This document shows positions 31,526 through 40,284 of a stretch of DNA of 64,000 bases, piece by piece. This stretch comes from Massilia soli. Lineage in GTDB: Bacteria; Pseudomonadota; Gammaproteobacteria; Burkholderiales; Burkholderiaceae_D. The stretch lies in assembly GCF_016809835.1 (NCBI RefSeq), contig NZ_JAFBIL020000003.1:186001-250000 (forward strand), given 5' to 3'. Within the stretch, counting starts at the first letter, position 1; each line of letters starts with the position of its first letter. The notes under the pieces are model-generated. The model was given only the letters and a program-made list of their open reading frames with translations, was not told the DNA's origin and made no database searches. The translations under genes were made by a program, and so were the position numbers.

Positions 31526-33340
31526 ATGCCGAAACTCGCCTGGGTCCTGATACCGCTTGCGGTGTACGCCGCCATCCTCGCCGTGCTGGCGTGGCGCGGC
31601 CGCGCGCCCGCGCGCATGGCAATCAACGTCCATACCAGCCTGCTGCTGATGGCCTACCTGCTCTCCACGGCAGGCCTCGGCATTTTCTGGGTCGCGAATC
31701 AGCAGTTGCCGGTCTTCGACTGGCACTATTTGTTCGGCTACGCCACGCTGGTGCTGGTCGCGATTCACCTTGTGTTCAACTTGCCGATCGTCGTACGCTG
31801 GTTCACCCGCAAGGCAGCCAAGCCAGCGGCCCGCCAGCCCGGCGGGCCGCGGCTGGTGCTGCAGGCGGCGGCATTGGCGGCGGCATTTGGCGTCGCCTAT
31901 TTCGTCGGCACCCGCCAGGCCGATGATGTCGTGGCTGGCCCGGTTGCAAGCGACATGCCCGCATCGGTGCAGGCGGTGATCCAATATCACGCGTTCTCAT
32001 CGGCATCGCGCAGCGGCGTGTTCAAGCGCGCGGCCGGGGTTGAATGGGGATCGCCGCCGCCGCCATTCAAACGCTACCAGGCAGCGCCCACAGTCGCCCT
32101 CGCGCGCGGCGCACCCGGGGGCGCCAGCCTTGCCGAGATGCTGGCAATGCCCGCTGGCGGACGCGGACGCCTCGACCTGGCCCGGCTCGGTGAGATGCTG
32201 TATCTCTCGTCCGGCATCACGCTGCGGCGCGGCGGCAACGCGCTGCGCGCCGCGCCGTCGTCCGGCGCCTTGTTCCCGAGCGAGCTGTACGTTCTAGCGC
32301 GCTCGGTCGGCGGGCTGGCGCCTGGCCTGTATCACTACGACCCCGAGCACCACCGGCTCGATGTCCTCGGTCCGCTGCCGGCCACGCTCGGCGCCGCTGC
32401 TGCCGACCAGGCCGAGGCGGCCATCGTCCTCAGCGCGGTGTTCCGCCGTACCGGGTACAAGTATCACAACCGCGCCTATCGCTACGCGGCCGCCGATGCC
32501 GGGCATTTGCTCGAGAACCTGCGCCTCGGCGCGCACCGCGCCGGCATGCATGCGCAACTGCTGCCGGCATTTGACGACGCCGCCGCGGCGCGTGCGATCA
32601 GGGTCGATGGCGTCGAGGAGGGCGTACTGGCCGTGATGGCATTGAGTGGCGAGTCCGCGCCTGGGCGGCTGCGGCAGGAGCGCTTCGCACCAATCGCGAT
32701 GGCTGGCGTGTCGGCGCTCGGCGTCACCGGCATCGTCCAGCGCGCCACCTCGATGCGGAACGAGGTAGCGACGGAAGGCGAGATCACCGCATTGCCGGCG
32801 CCACAGCCGTTTACGCGCGACCTGCACGAGACCATCGTCAAGCGCCGCAGCGAGCGCAGGTTCAGCGCGGACGCCTTGCCGCTGTCGGCGCTGGCGTCGC
32901 TGCTTGCCGCCGCCGCGCAGCCGGCGCAGCTGTCAGGCGCGGTGACGCTCAACGTCGTCGTCAACCGCGTGGCCGGACTGGCGCCCGGCGTTTACCGCTA
33001 CCTTCCACGGCACGCGTTGCTCACGTTGCATAGCGGCGACCACCAGGCGACGGCGCGTTCGGCTGCGCTGTCGCAAGATGTGATCGGCGACGCCGCCGCG
33101 GTGCTGATCCTGTCGGCCGATCGCGACCAGCTGCTCGCGCAGGGCGCGCGCGGTTATCGCCACGGCTTGCTTGAAGCAGGCCTGATCGGCGAACGCTGGC
33201 TGCTCGGCGCCACCGCGGCCGGCCTGGCAGCTTGCCCGGTCGGCGCTTTTTACGACGACGAGGCCGCAGCCCTGGTTGGCGCCGATCCGGGCCGACACTG
33301 GGTGTTGCACTTTGCGGCAGTCGGCATCCGTGCGCCCTGA
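31526..33340 (+). CDS. Membrane-anchored protein with two SagB/ThcOx-type nitroreductase domains
   Basis: A 604-residue protein. Four hydrophobic segments in the first 130 residues, including histidines in NVHTSLLLMAY, DWHYLFGYA and VAIHLVFN, suggest a cytochrome-b-like or DUF4405-like anchor. Two flavin-dependent SagB-type domains follow (about 195-400 and 450-604). The first carries RAAPSSGALFPSELYVLAR and the second ETIVKRRSERRF and LLEAGLIGERWLLGATAAGL. The duplicated domains may form an internal FMN-binding dimer. No azole-peptide genes are nearby. Start 31526 gives a clean first helix. Confidence 0.86.
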   Translation: MPKLAWVLIPLAVYAAILAVLAWRGRAPARMAINVHTSLLLMAYLLSTAGLGIFWVANQQLPVFDWHYLFGYATLVLVAIHLVFNLPIVVRWFTRKAAKPAARQPGGPRLVLQAAALAAAFGVAYFVGTRQADDVVAGPVASDMPASVQAVIQYHAFSSASRSGVFKRAAGVEWGSPPPPFKRYQAAPTVALARGAPGGASLAEMLAMPAGGRGRLDLARLGEMLYLSSGITLRRGGNALRAAPSSGALFPSELYVLARSVGGLAPGLYHYDPEHHRLDVLGPLPATLGAAAADQAEAAIVLSAVFRRTGYKYHNRAYRYAAADAGHLLENLRLGAHRAGMHAQLLPAFDDAAAARAIRVDGVEEGVLAVMALSGESAPGRLRQERFAPIAMAGVSALGVTGIVQRATSMRNEVATEGEITALPAPQPFTRDLHETIVKRRSERRFSADALPLSALASLLAAAAQPAQLSGAVTLNVVVNRVAGLAPGVYRYLPRHALLTLHSGDHQATARSAALSQDVIGDAAAVLILSADRDQLLAQGARGYRHGLLEAGLIGERWLLGATAAGLAACPVGAFYDDEAAALVGADPGRHWVLHFAAVGIRAP

Positions 33341-33400
33341 TGTCAAGGCAATTGCGCGTCATCAAGCAAGGGGAGTGCGCCAGCCCGTAGCCTAGCTCGG

Positions 33401-34549
33401 ATGGGGCAGCTTCGAATACTTCATATCAGCAATGATTTCTTGTGGACCAGAGTTCACAGGAACTTGTACACCCAGCTCGACCGGCTCGGTGTGCGGCAGG
33501 ATATCTTCACGCCCTTGCGCAAGCACTCGAACCGCAACAACAACCAGATCGATTTCACCGTGCCCGGTTCGGCGGTCCGGTTTTCTGGCGTGCTCAGCGC
33601 CTATCACCGCATTTTCTTCAAACAGAAAATTCGCACGCTCTATCGTGATCTCGAGACCTTCGGCGTGGCCGGCGATTGCGACCTGGTGCACGCGACCACC
33701 TTGTTCAGCGATGGCGCGCTGGCCTATGAGCTGTTCCGGAAATACGGCAAGCCATACATCGTTTCGGTTCGCAATACCGATATCAACATGTTCCTGAAGT
33801 ACAAGCCGCACCTGATTTTCCTGGCGCGCCGGATACTCGACAACGCTGCACGGCTGGTGTTCATCAGCCAGTCCAATCTCGACAATTTCTTCCAGCATCC
33901 GCTGGTGGCCATGTTCGCCCTGCGCTACTGGAGCAAGGCGCTGGTGATCAACAACGGCATCGAACAGCTCTGGCTGCAGAACCTGCATCCCGCCAGGCGC
34001 AGTTGTGCCAAGCGCATCCTGTTCATCGGGCGCTTCGACCGCAACAAGAATGCAGTGCGGCTGATCCAGGCTTTCCTGGCGCTGCGCGCCTCGCGCCCGG
34101 AGCTCAGGCTAAGCCTGGTCGGCGGCGCCGGTCCGCACGAGGAAAAGGTGCGCCAGCTGGCGATGCGCCACGGCGAATGCATCATGTACCACGGGCCGGT
34201 CGCGCCGGGGCCGGAGCTGATCGGCATCTGCCGCGCCAGCGATATGTTTGCCATGGCCTCGCACCACGAGACCTTCGGGCTGGTCTACGTCGAAGCCTTG
34301 TCGCAGGGCCTGCCGGTATTGTTCACCAGGGGACAGGGCATCGATGGCACCTTCAGCGGGAATGTCGGGGTTGCGGTCGACCCGGCTTCCGTGGCCGATA
34401 TCCGGCGCGGCCTCGAGCAGATGATCGACAACTACGCCGGCTTCGATACCAGCCAGATTTGCTTCGACAACTTTGACTGGGAACGCATCGCCGCGCGCTA
34501 TCTTGACCTGTACCACGCGATACTATCGCCGCCGTCCGCTTTTCGCTAG
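33401..34549 (+). CDS. Glycosyltransferase family 4 protein
   Basis: A 382-residue GT-B glycosyltransferase, presumably transferring a sugar from a nucleotide donor during EPS assembly on the cytoplasmic face. The C-terminal donor domain has FIGRFDRNKNAVRLIQAF, the LVGGAGPHEEKV turn and the E-X7-E motif HETFGLVYVEAL. The N-terminal half begins LRILHISNDFLWTRVHRNL. It stands upstream of the TonB-like gene and Wza/Wzc genes on the same strand, with 38 bases to the next gene. The sugar specificity cannot be inferred. Confidence 0.9.
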   Translation: MGQLRILHISNDFLWTRVHRNLYTQLDRLGVRQDIFTPLRKHSNRNNNQIDFTVPGSAVRFSGVLSAYHRIFFKQKIRTLYRDLETFGVAGDCDLVHATTLFSDGALAYELFRKYGKPYIVSVRNTDINMFLKYKPHLIFLARRILDNAARLVFISQSNLDNFFQHPLVAMFALRYWSKALVINNGIEQLWLQNLHPARRSCAKRILFIGRFDRNKNAVRLIQAFLALRASRPELRLSLVGGAGPHEEKVRQLAMRHGECIMYHGPVAPGPELIGICRASDMFAMASHHETFGLVYVEALSQGLPVLFTRGQGIDGTFSGNVGVAVDPASVADIRRGLEQMIDNYAGFDTSQICFDNFDWERIAARYLDLYHAILSPPSAFR

Positions 34550-34587
34550 AATCCATCCATGGTGCGAACTCGACAGTTTCCCGCTTC

Positions 34588-36180
34588 ATGCTGCAGGCAG
34601 GCGCGCTAGTCCTGGCGGATGGTGCCGCACCACGCCTGTCCGCCGAACGGCGTCTGGCGTGGGGCCTGTTTGCCTCGCTCCTGTTCCACGCATTGCTGCT
34701 GTCGCTGCAATTCGGTGTGCCGGGCATGGCATTGCAGGGGGCGCGCGCCGCCATCGACATCACGCTGGCACGGGTACTGCCGCCAGTGCCCACAGTGCCC
34801 GACGCTGCCGTTTTCGATCCGGCCATTCCTGACACTCAAGCTGTGACACCCGCGCCAGCGAGCGGCATGCGGCTGGTCGATCCGGTCCCCAAGCCGCCGC
34901 CTGCGCCGCCGCGTCCGAAAGCGGTCAACAGCGACAAGCCGCGCAAGGCGCCAAGGATCAGCGCGCCGCTGCCGAAGCCCGAGACCGATGCGCCGACCCG
35001 CGTCATCGCCCAGGTCGACAATCCCGACAGCGACTTCGTCGTTCCATTGCCGCAGCCTGAGGAGGCGGCGCAACAGACCATCGACCCGGTCGAGGCCCAG
35101 CATGGCAGCGACGGCGTTGCCGACGCCGCGCAGGAACAAGCGCCGCTGCCTGACTTGCAGTTGCCCGCCCTCGCAAGCACCGACGCGGCGGCCGGGGATC
35201 TGAAGCGGGCCGCTGACGAGGAGCGCCAGGCGGCTGCTGCCGCGCGCGAACAGGCCGCGCTCACGCAACAACGCATCGCCCACGACTTACTGGAACGCCA
35301 GAAAGAGGACGAACGCCTGGCGCAACTGCGCCGCGATGCCGAACTTGCCGAGCGCCAGAAGGCAGAGCAATTGTTCGCGCGGGAACAGGCAGAGCGCCAG
35401 CGTCTTGCGCAGGAACAGGCGGAACAGCAGCGTCTTGCGCAGGCACAGGCGGAACAGCAGCGTCTCGCGCAGGCACAGGCGGAACAGCAGCGTCTCGCGC
35501 AGGCACAGGCGGAGCAGCAGCGCCTCGCGCAAGAACAAGCGGAGCGCCAGCGCCTCGATGAACTAGCCGCCCGCAGGCTCGCCGAGGAGCGTGCGCGCCA
35601 GGATGCGGCGCGCGCGCGCGAAGCGGCGGTGGCAAGCACCGCCGCACCGGCGGGCGATCCATTCGGCGCGCCGGACGGGCAGGGTGGCAGCGGCCGCACC
35701 AGCAGCCCGCCTGGGAATTACGGCAGCGACCTGGCCAACCGCGTGCGCGACCTCAGTAAAGGTCTTGACCTGCTGACCGGCGCCCCGCCTGTGCGCCCCC
35801 GCCCGGACGATGCACGCCAGTCGCGCCGCGTGGTCGTCGACAGTGCCGAGCGCGACGTGCCGTTGCGCATGTACGTCGAGAGTTGGCGCCAGAAGATCGA
35901 GCGCAACGGCGCCATGAATTTCCCCAAGCTGATCGGCGAGCGTGCGCGCATCGATCCGCTGGTCAGCGTTGCCGTGCGCAGCGACGGCAGCATCGAGGAC
36001 GTCACCATCGTTCGTTCCAGCGGCCGCCAGGATACCGACGACGCGGTGCGCCGCATCGTGCGCATCAACGCGCTGTACTCAAAGTTCCCGCCAAATATCG
36101 CGTCGCGCTACGACGTGATCGAGATCCGCCGCCTCTGGACCTTCGACCAGGTGCTCAAGCTGATCGAAGAAGTCCGCTAG
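34588..36180 (+). CDS. TonB/TolA-like protein with long Gln-rich coiled coil
   Basis: A 530-residue protein with the TonB layout: a transmembrane helix near 28-48 (WGLFASLLFHALLLSLQF), a Pro-rich periplasmic stretch (about 55-140), a long helical region (about 200-350) containing ten-residue repeats of the form RLAQEQAEQQ, and a C-terminal TonB domain (about 425-530, PLVSVAVRSDGSIEDVTIVR). TolA has a similar helical spacer. No ExbB/ExbD or TolQ/TolR is nearby. The helical rod could span the periplasm to an outer-membrane partner of the EPS machinery or a TonB receptor. Confidence 0.87.
   Translation: MLQAGALVLADGAAPRLSAERRLAWGLFASLLFHALLLSLQFGVPGMALQGARAAIDITLARVLPPVPTVPDAAVFDPAIPDTQAVTPAPASGMRLVDPVPKPPPAPPRPKAVNSDKPRKAPRISAPLPKPETDAPTRVIAQVDNPDSDFVVPLPQPEEAAQQTIDPVEAQHGSDGVADAAQEQAPLPDLQLPALASTDAAAGDLKRAADEERQAAAAAREQAALTQQRIAHDLLERQKEDERLAQLRRDAELAERQKAEQLFAREQAERQRLAQEQAEQQRLAQAQAEQQRLAQAQAEQQRLAQAQAEQQRLAQEQAERQRLDELAARRLAEERARQDAARAREAAVASTAAPAGDPFGAPDGQGGSGRTSSPPGNYGSDLANRVRDLSKGLDLLTGAPPVRPRPDDARQSRRVVVDSAERDVPLRMYVESWRQKIERNGAMNFPKLIGERARIDPLVSVAVRSDGSIEDVTIVRSSGRQDTDDAVRRIVRINALYSKFPPNIASRYDVIEIRRLWTFDQVLKLIEEVR
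35371..35550 (+). repeat. In-frame 30-bp tandem repeat within the TonB-like gene
   Basis: Five clear 30-base units start at 35401, 35431, 35461, 35491 and 35521, with a diverged unit at 35371. The inner copies are nearly identical (CGTCTCGCGCAGGCACAGGC followed by GGAACAGCAG). They encode the decapeptide RLAQxQAEQQ. Near-identity at DNA level implies recent expansion, and copy number is likely to vary between strains. Confidence 0.9.
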
Positions 36181-36365
36181 CCACGCCGGCGCCCGCCGTG
36201 CTGCCCATTCCGGCGCATCATTCCATGGCATAAATGTGCCTGAGCCCACCATTTGATTTGCGCCAAAGCCGTTGTCATCTAGCTCACTTACTCTGGATCA
36301 GACAGGTAATTTTCCGGGAGCACAAATAAGCTGTGTCCCCGGCAAGCACAGTGGGAGGTCATAAC

Positions 36366-37490
36366 ATGAAGAATATCGCGCAAACCCGATTGTTCACCAT
36401 TGCCGCGCTACTGTGCGCCGTTGCGCTGGGCGGCTGCGCGGGCGGCAGCAGCCGCATCGAGATGCCCGATGTGTCCGACCAGGCCGGGCCCGCGCCAGCC
36501 GCACCGCAGACCCAGCTGATCACCGAGCAACTGATCGCCGCTGAAAAGCTGCAGCGCGAGCAGCGCGCCCATCAGGCCCTCGGCCACCTGGTCGTGGCCG
36601 ATCCGCCGCCCTATAAAATCGGTCCTGGCGATATCTTGTCGATCGTCGTCTGGGACCACCCCGAGCTGGCCGGCCATGGGCTGGTGGCGTCCAGCAGTTC
36701 CGCCGAGGCCGGCACAACGACCACGCCGCCCCAGGGCTTCGTCGTCGACTACGAGGGCAAGGTGCAGTTTCCGTTCGCCGGCGCGCTCAAGCTGGCCGGG
36801 CTGACTGAAGAGCAGGCGCGCAGCCTGCTGACACAGCGCCTGGCCCGCTATATCGCCCAGCCCAATGTCACCTTGCGCGTGCAGTCCTACCGCAGCAAGC
36901 GTATCTATATGGATGGCGAGGTGCGCTTGCCCGGCTTGCAGGCGATCAACGACATTCCGATGACCCTGCTTGAAGCGCTGAACCGCGCCGGCGGCCTGCA
37001 GCCGACCGCCGACCAGAGCCGCATCGTGCTCGAGCGCGCCAAGAAACGCTATAACCTCGACCTGCGCGACCTGGTGCAGAAGGGCGTCAATCCGGGCGCC
37101 ATCCTGCTGCTCAATGGCGACGTGGTTCGGGTCCACTCGCGCGACGAAAGCAAGGTATTCGTGTCGGGGGAGGTCGTCACGCCGAAAGCGCTGACCATGC
37201 ACAACGGCCGCCTGAGCCTGAACGAGGCGCTCGGCGAATCGGGCGGCATCAGCCCGATGACGGGTGACGCGCGCCAGGTGTTTGTGGTGCGCAAGGCGGC
37301 CGAAGGCACGCGCATCTTCCAGCTCGACGCCCGCCAGAAGGGCGCGCTGGCAATGGCCGAAGCCTTCGAGCTGCACCCCAAGGACCTGGTCTACGTCGCG
37401 GCATCGCCACTGGCCAACTGGCACCGCGGCTTGTCCCTGCTGTTCCCCGGCGCGCTGACGCAGGCTGTCGGTGTCACGACCAGGCCGTAA
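36366..37490 (+). CDS. Polysaccharide export lipoprotein (Wza/OPX family)
   Basis: Outer-membrane export protein for EPS, 374 residues. The lipobox is VALGGCAGG. The PES domain starts YKIGPGDILSIVVWDHPEL (about 89-175), and SLBB units follow (KRIYMDGEVRLPGLQ; VFVSGEVVTPKALTM). A C-terminal amphipathic segment would form the outer-membrane alpha-barrel. GGGAGG lies about 9 bases before the ATG at 36366, and the lipobox is correctly placed from there. It is directly followed by the Wzc-like autokinase with which it forms the trans-envelope export complex. Confidence 0.93.
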   Translation: MKNIAQTRLFTIAALLCAVALGGCAGGSSRIEMPDVSDQAGPAPAAPQTQLITEQLIAAEKLQREQRAHQALGHLVVADPPPYKIGPGDILSIVVWDHPELAGHGLVASSSSAEAGTTTTPPQGFVVDYEGKVQFPFAGALKLAGLTEEQARSLLTQRLARYIAQPNVTLRVQSYRSKRIYMDGEVRLPGLQAINDIPMTLLEALNRAGGLQPTADQSRIVLERAKKRYNLDLRDLVQKGVNPGAILLLNGDVVRVHSRDESKVFVSGEVVTPKALTMHNGRLSLNEALGESGGISPMTGDARQVFVVRKAAEGTRIFQLDARQKGALAMAEAFELHPKDLVYVAASPLANWHRGLSLLFPGALTQAVGVTTRP

Positions 37491-37510
37491 ATCGCCACGA
37501 GGCAATCATC

Positions 37511-39793
37511 ATGAACCGACCCGCCGACCAGCATCCGATCTCGAACGTGCTGTCCAGTCCACCGATGCTCAACATGCCGGTCGAGCCGCGCTACGAGCAC
37601 CAGCTTGAGCCGGACGAGCCGGGGCTGCGCAGCTACTTCAATATCCTGTACAACGCCCGCTGGCAAATCGGCCTGGTCACCTTCCTGATCACGGCGCTGG
37701 CGATCGTCTACGCGGTGGTGGCCAAGCCGGTCTACCAGGCCAACCTGCTGATCCACGTCGAGGAAGAAAGCCCGAATGCGTCGAAGAACATCCTGGCCGA
37801 AGTATCGTCGCTGTTCGAGACCAAGAAAGATGCGATCGCAGAAATGGAGCTGCTGCGCTCGCGCATGGTGATCTCGCATGCGGTCGACAACCTGCAGTTG
37901 TATATCGAGGTGCGGCCCAAGTATTTCCCCGTGATCGGCTTCTGGTTCGCCGGGCGCGGCGACGGCGAGCTGTCCGAGCCGGGCATTTTCGGCCATGGCG
38001 GCTTTGTATGGGGCGCAGAAAAGGCGCTGGTGTCGGTGTTCGATGTGCCCGAGCCGTGGCAGAACCGGCGCTTCGTCGTCACCGCCATGGGCGACGGCAT
38101 CTATCGCCTGAGCGGCGGCGGCCAGCCGGTAGTCTACGAGGGCCGCGTCGGCACCACGCTCAAGACCCAGACTGGCGGCGGCAACCTCGAATTGCGCATA
38201 GACCGGCTCGATGCCAGGCCGGGCGCCGAGTTCCACCTGCGCCGCCTGTCGCGCCTGGGCACCATCGAGGCCATCCAGACCGCGATGGTCATCACCGAAC
38301 AGGGCAAGCAATCGGGCATTATCGAAGTGCGCCTGCAGGGCGACGACCCGCAGCGCATCAACAACGTGCTCACCGAAATCGGGCGCGAGTACATGCGCCA
38401 GAATCTCGCGCGCAAGACCGAGGAAGCGGAGAAGTCGCTGGCTTTCCTGAACCTGCAGTTGCCCGCGCTAAAGCGCAAGCTCGAACAATCGGAAGAGCGC
38501 TATAACCATTTTCGCAATAGCCATGGCACGGTCGACATGCGCGAAGAGGCACGCATGAGCCTGCAGCAGGCCGCGGAAGCGCGCAGCCGCCGCATCGCGC
38601 TGCAGCAGAAAAAGACCGAACTGCTGACCCGCTTCACCGAAGACCACCCGATCGTGCGCGGCGTGAACCGCCAGAGCAGGGAAGTCGACGCGGAAATCAA
38701 CGACGTCCAGAAGCGCATCAAGGCGCTGCCGGAGCTGGAACAGGATGAAGCGCGCCTGATGCGCGACATCAAGGTCAACACCGATCTGTATACAGCGCTG
38801 TCCAACACCGCCCAGCAATTGCGGCTCATTTCAGTCGGCCGCGTCAGCAACGTGCGCATGATCGACGCGCCAATGGCGCCGGAACGCCCGATCAAGCCGA
38901 ACCGTCCGCTGATCGTCGTGCTTGCCGCGATCAGCGGGCTGTTCCTCGGCACCTTGATCGCGTTCGCCCGGCGCGCGCTCAATGGCGGCATCGACGACCC
39001 GCAAAAAATCGAGCGGTTGCTCGGTGCGCGGGTTGTCTACGCCAGCATCCCGCACAGTCCGGCGGAAGAAAAGCTCAGCCGCAGGGCGCGCGACGATGGC
39101 GGCAACCTGCCGCTGCTGGCGCAGGCCGCACCGGAAGACATCGCCGTCGAAAGCCTGCGCGGCTTCCGCGCCGCCTTGCTATTTGCGATGCCACACTTCC
39201 GCAACAACATCGTGATGATCACCGGACCGGCGCGCGACCTCGGCAAGTCGTTCATCACCGCCAACCTGGCCGCGGTGATGGCAGCCAGCGGCAAGCGGGT
39301 TCTGCTGATCGACGCCGACCTGCGAAATGGCCACCTGCACCGCTACTTCGGCGTTGGCCGCGAACACGGGCTGTCGAACGTCATCGCCGGCGCCACCCCG
39401 GTGGGCGAGGTCATCCACCGAGGCGTGCTTGAAAACCTGGACTTCATCCCGACCGGCGCGCTGCCGCCGAACCGCTCGGAGTTCCTGCTGCACCTCAATT
39501 TCGGCACCTTGCTCGAGTCGGTCGGCGCCCAGTACGACCTGGTGCTGCTCGATCCGCCGCCGATACTGGCGGTGGCCGACGCCTTGATCATCGGCGCGCA
39601 TGCGGGCGCGGTATTCATCCTGGCGCGGGCAGGGCGCACGACCGAAGAAGAAATCAACGAATCGATCAAGCGCCTGAACCACGCCGGCATCTCGCCGCAG
39701 GGCGTGCTGTTCAATGACTTGTCGCTGCGCCTGTCCGGCTACCGCTACCAGTTCCATAGCGAACAAGACTCCCAGCTCGGTTACAGTTCCTGA
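37511..39793 (+). CDS. Polysaccharide co-polymerase / BY-kinase (Wzc-like)
   Basis: A 760-residue inner-membrane protein. Two transmembrane helices (about 56-76 and 462-482) flank a periplasmic Wzz/GNVR domain rich in coiled coil (about 290-430). The cytosolic tyrosine-kinase domain (from about 550) has Walker A GPARDLGKS, Walker A' VLLIDADLRNG and Walker B LVLLDPPP. The C-terminal tail carries tyrosines (GYRYQF, GYSS) as autophosphorylation sites. It controls chain length and export with the Wza-type protein immediately upstream (20-base gap). Confidence 0.95.
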   Translation: MNRPADQHPISNVLSSPPMLNMPVEPRYEHQLEPDEPGLRSYFNILYNARWQIGLVTFLITALAIVYAVVAKPVYQANLLIHVEEESPNASKNILAEVSSLFETKKDAIAEMELLRSRMVISHAVDNLQLYIEVRPKYFPVIGFWFAGRGDGELSEPGIFGHGGFVWGAEKALVSVFDVPEPWQNRRFVVTAMGDGIYRLSGGGQPVVYEGRVGTTLKTQTGGGNLELRIDRLDARPGAEFHLRRLSRLGTIEAIQTAMVITEQGKQSGIIEVRLQGDDPQRINNVLTEIGREYMRQNLARKTEEAEKSLAFLNLQLPALKRKLEQSEERYNHFRNSHGTVDMREEARMSLQQAAEARSRRIALQQKKTELLTRFTEDHPIVRGVNRQSREVDAEINDVQKRIKALPELEQDEARLMRDIKVNTDLYTALSNTAQQLRLISVGRVSNVRMIDAPMAPERPIKPNRPLIVVLAAISGLFLGTLIAFARRALNGGIDDPQKIERLLGARVVYASIPHSPAEEKLSRRARDDGGNLPLLAQAAPEDIAVESLRGFRAALLFAMPHFRNNIVMITGPARDLGKSFITANLAAVMAASGKRVLLIDADLRNGHLHRYFGVGREHGLSNVIAGATPVGEVIHRGVLENLDFIPTGALPPNRSEFLLHLNFGTLLESVGAQYDLVLLDPPPILAVADALIIGAHAGAVFILARAGRTTEEEINESIKRLNHAGISPQGVLFNDLSLRLSGYRYQFHSEQDSQLGYSS

Positions 39794-40284
39794 ACAAGCC
39801 GGCCGGCACCGCGGCGTGGGGCGGTCAAGGGTGATCGACCGTCTCCACGCTGGCGCCAGCGGCGCCGGCGCGGACGAGGGCAATGCCCGCCTTCTTCCCG
39901 ACCGCACGGGCGCGCCTCCCATTCCCGACACGCCGCAGTTCGCAGCTGCCCGCTGCGCGGCATGCTGCCGGCACCCCGCGGCAACGCTGCCTGCACCTCG
40001 CGGCAATGCAAGCACAACGTCGTGCCCGCGCAGGCGGGCACCCATGTTGAGGAAGCTGCGGCTCCGAAAATCACATCCACCGCTCGGCTGCAGCGAGGAT
40101 CATCGCGGGACCATTTGACCGCTTATTTGAACAGCCACACCCCTAAGCAATCCGCCAATTTCATCCACGAAATTGTTTTTGCACATCTGATACTACGAAG
40201 AAATTTATTTGAGAAAAGATTGAACTCAATCAATTGACGCGCATCAAACCTTGCTCAATCACCCTGTTTAGCGAGGAACCTTTG
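39794..40284. other. 491-base intergenic region before the beta-helix gene
   Basis: No gene is evident. The first part is GC-rich and contains the related units GCACCCCGCGGCAACG and GCACCTCGCGGCAATG and a palindromic repeat (annotated separately). The last 150 bases are AT-rich and probably hold the promoter of the beta-helix gene, but no promoter is convincing. The region marks a break in the plus-strand EPS operon. Confidence 0.6.
40017..40050. repeat. Dispersed palindromic repeat unit
   Basis: The sequence CGTCGTGCCCGCGCAGGCGG continuing to CCCATGTTG contains the perfect stem GTGCCCGC/GCGGGCAC. It has the same design (GTC-stem-CCATG) as the tandem units at 16657-16862 but a different stem sequence, so it appears to be a subfamily of the same dispersed element. 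Confidence 0.6.

Noticed and set aside
31526-33340. Thiazole/oxazole-modified peptide biosynthesis cluster
   Set aside because: Two SagB-type domains are present, but there is no YcaO, no E1-like cyclodehydratase partner and no precursor peptide near the gene.
35371-35550. Non-coding satellite or CRISPR-like repeat
   Set aside because: The 30-bp units stay in frame and encode a regular coiled-coil decapeptide within a TonB-like protein.
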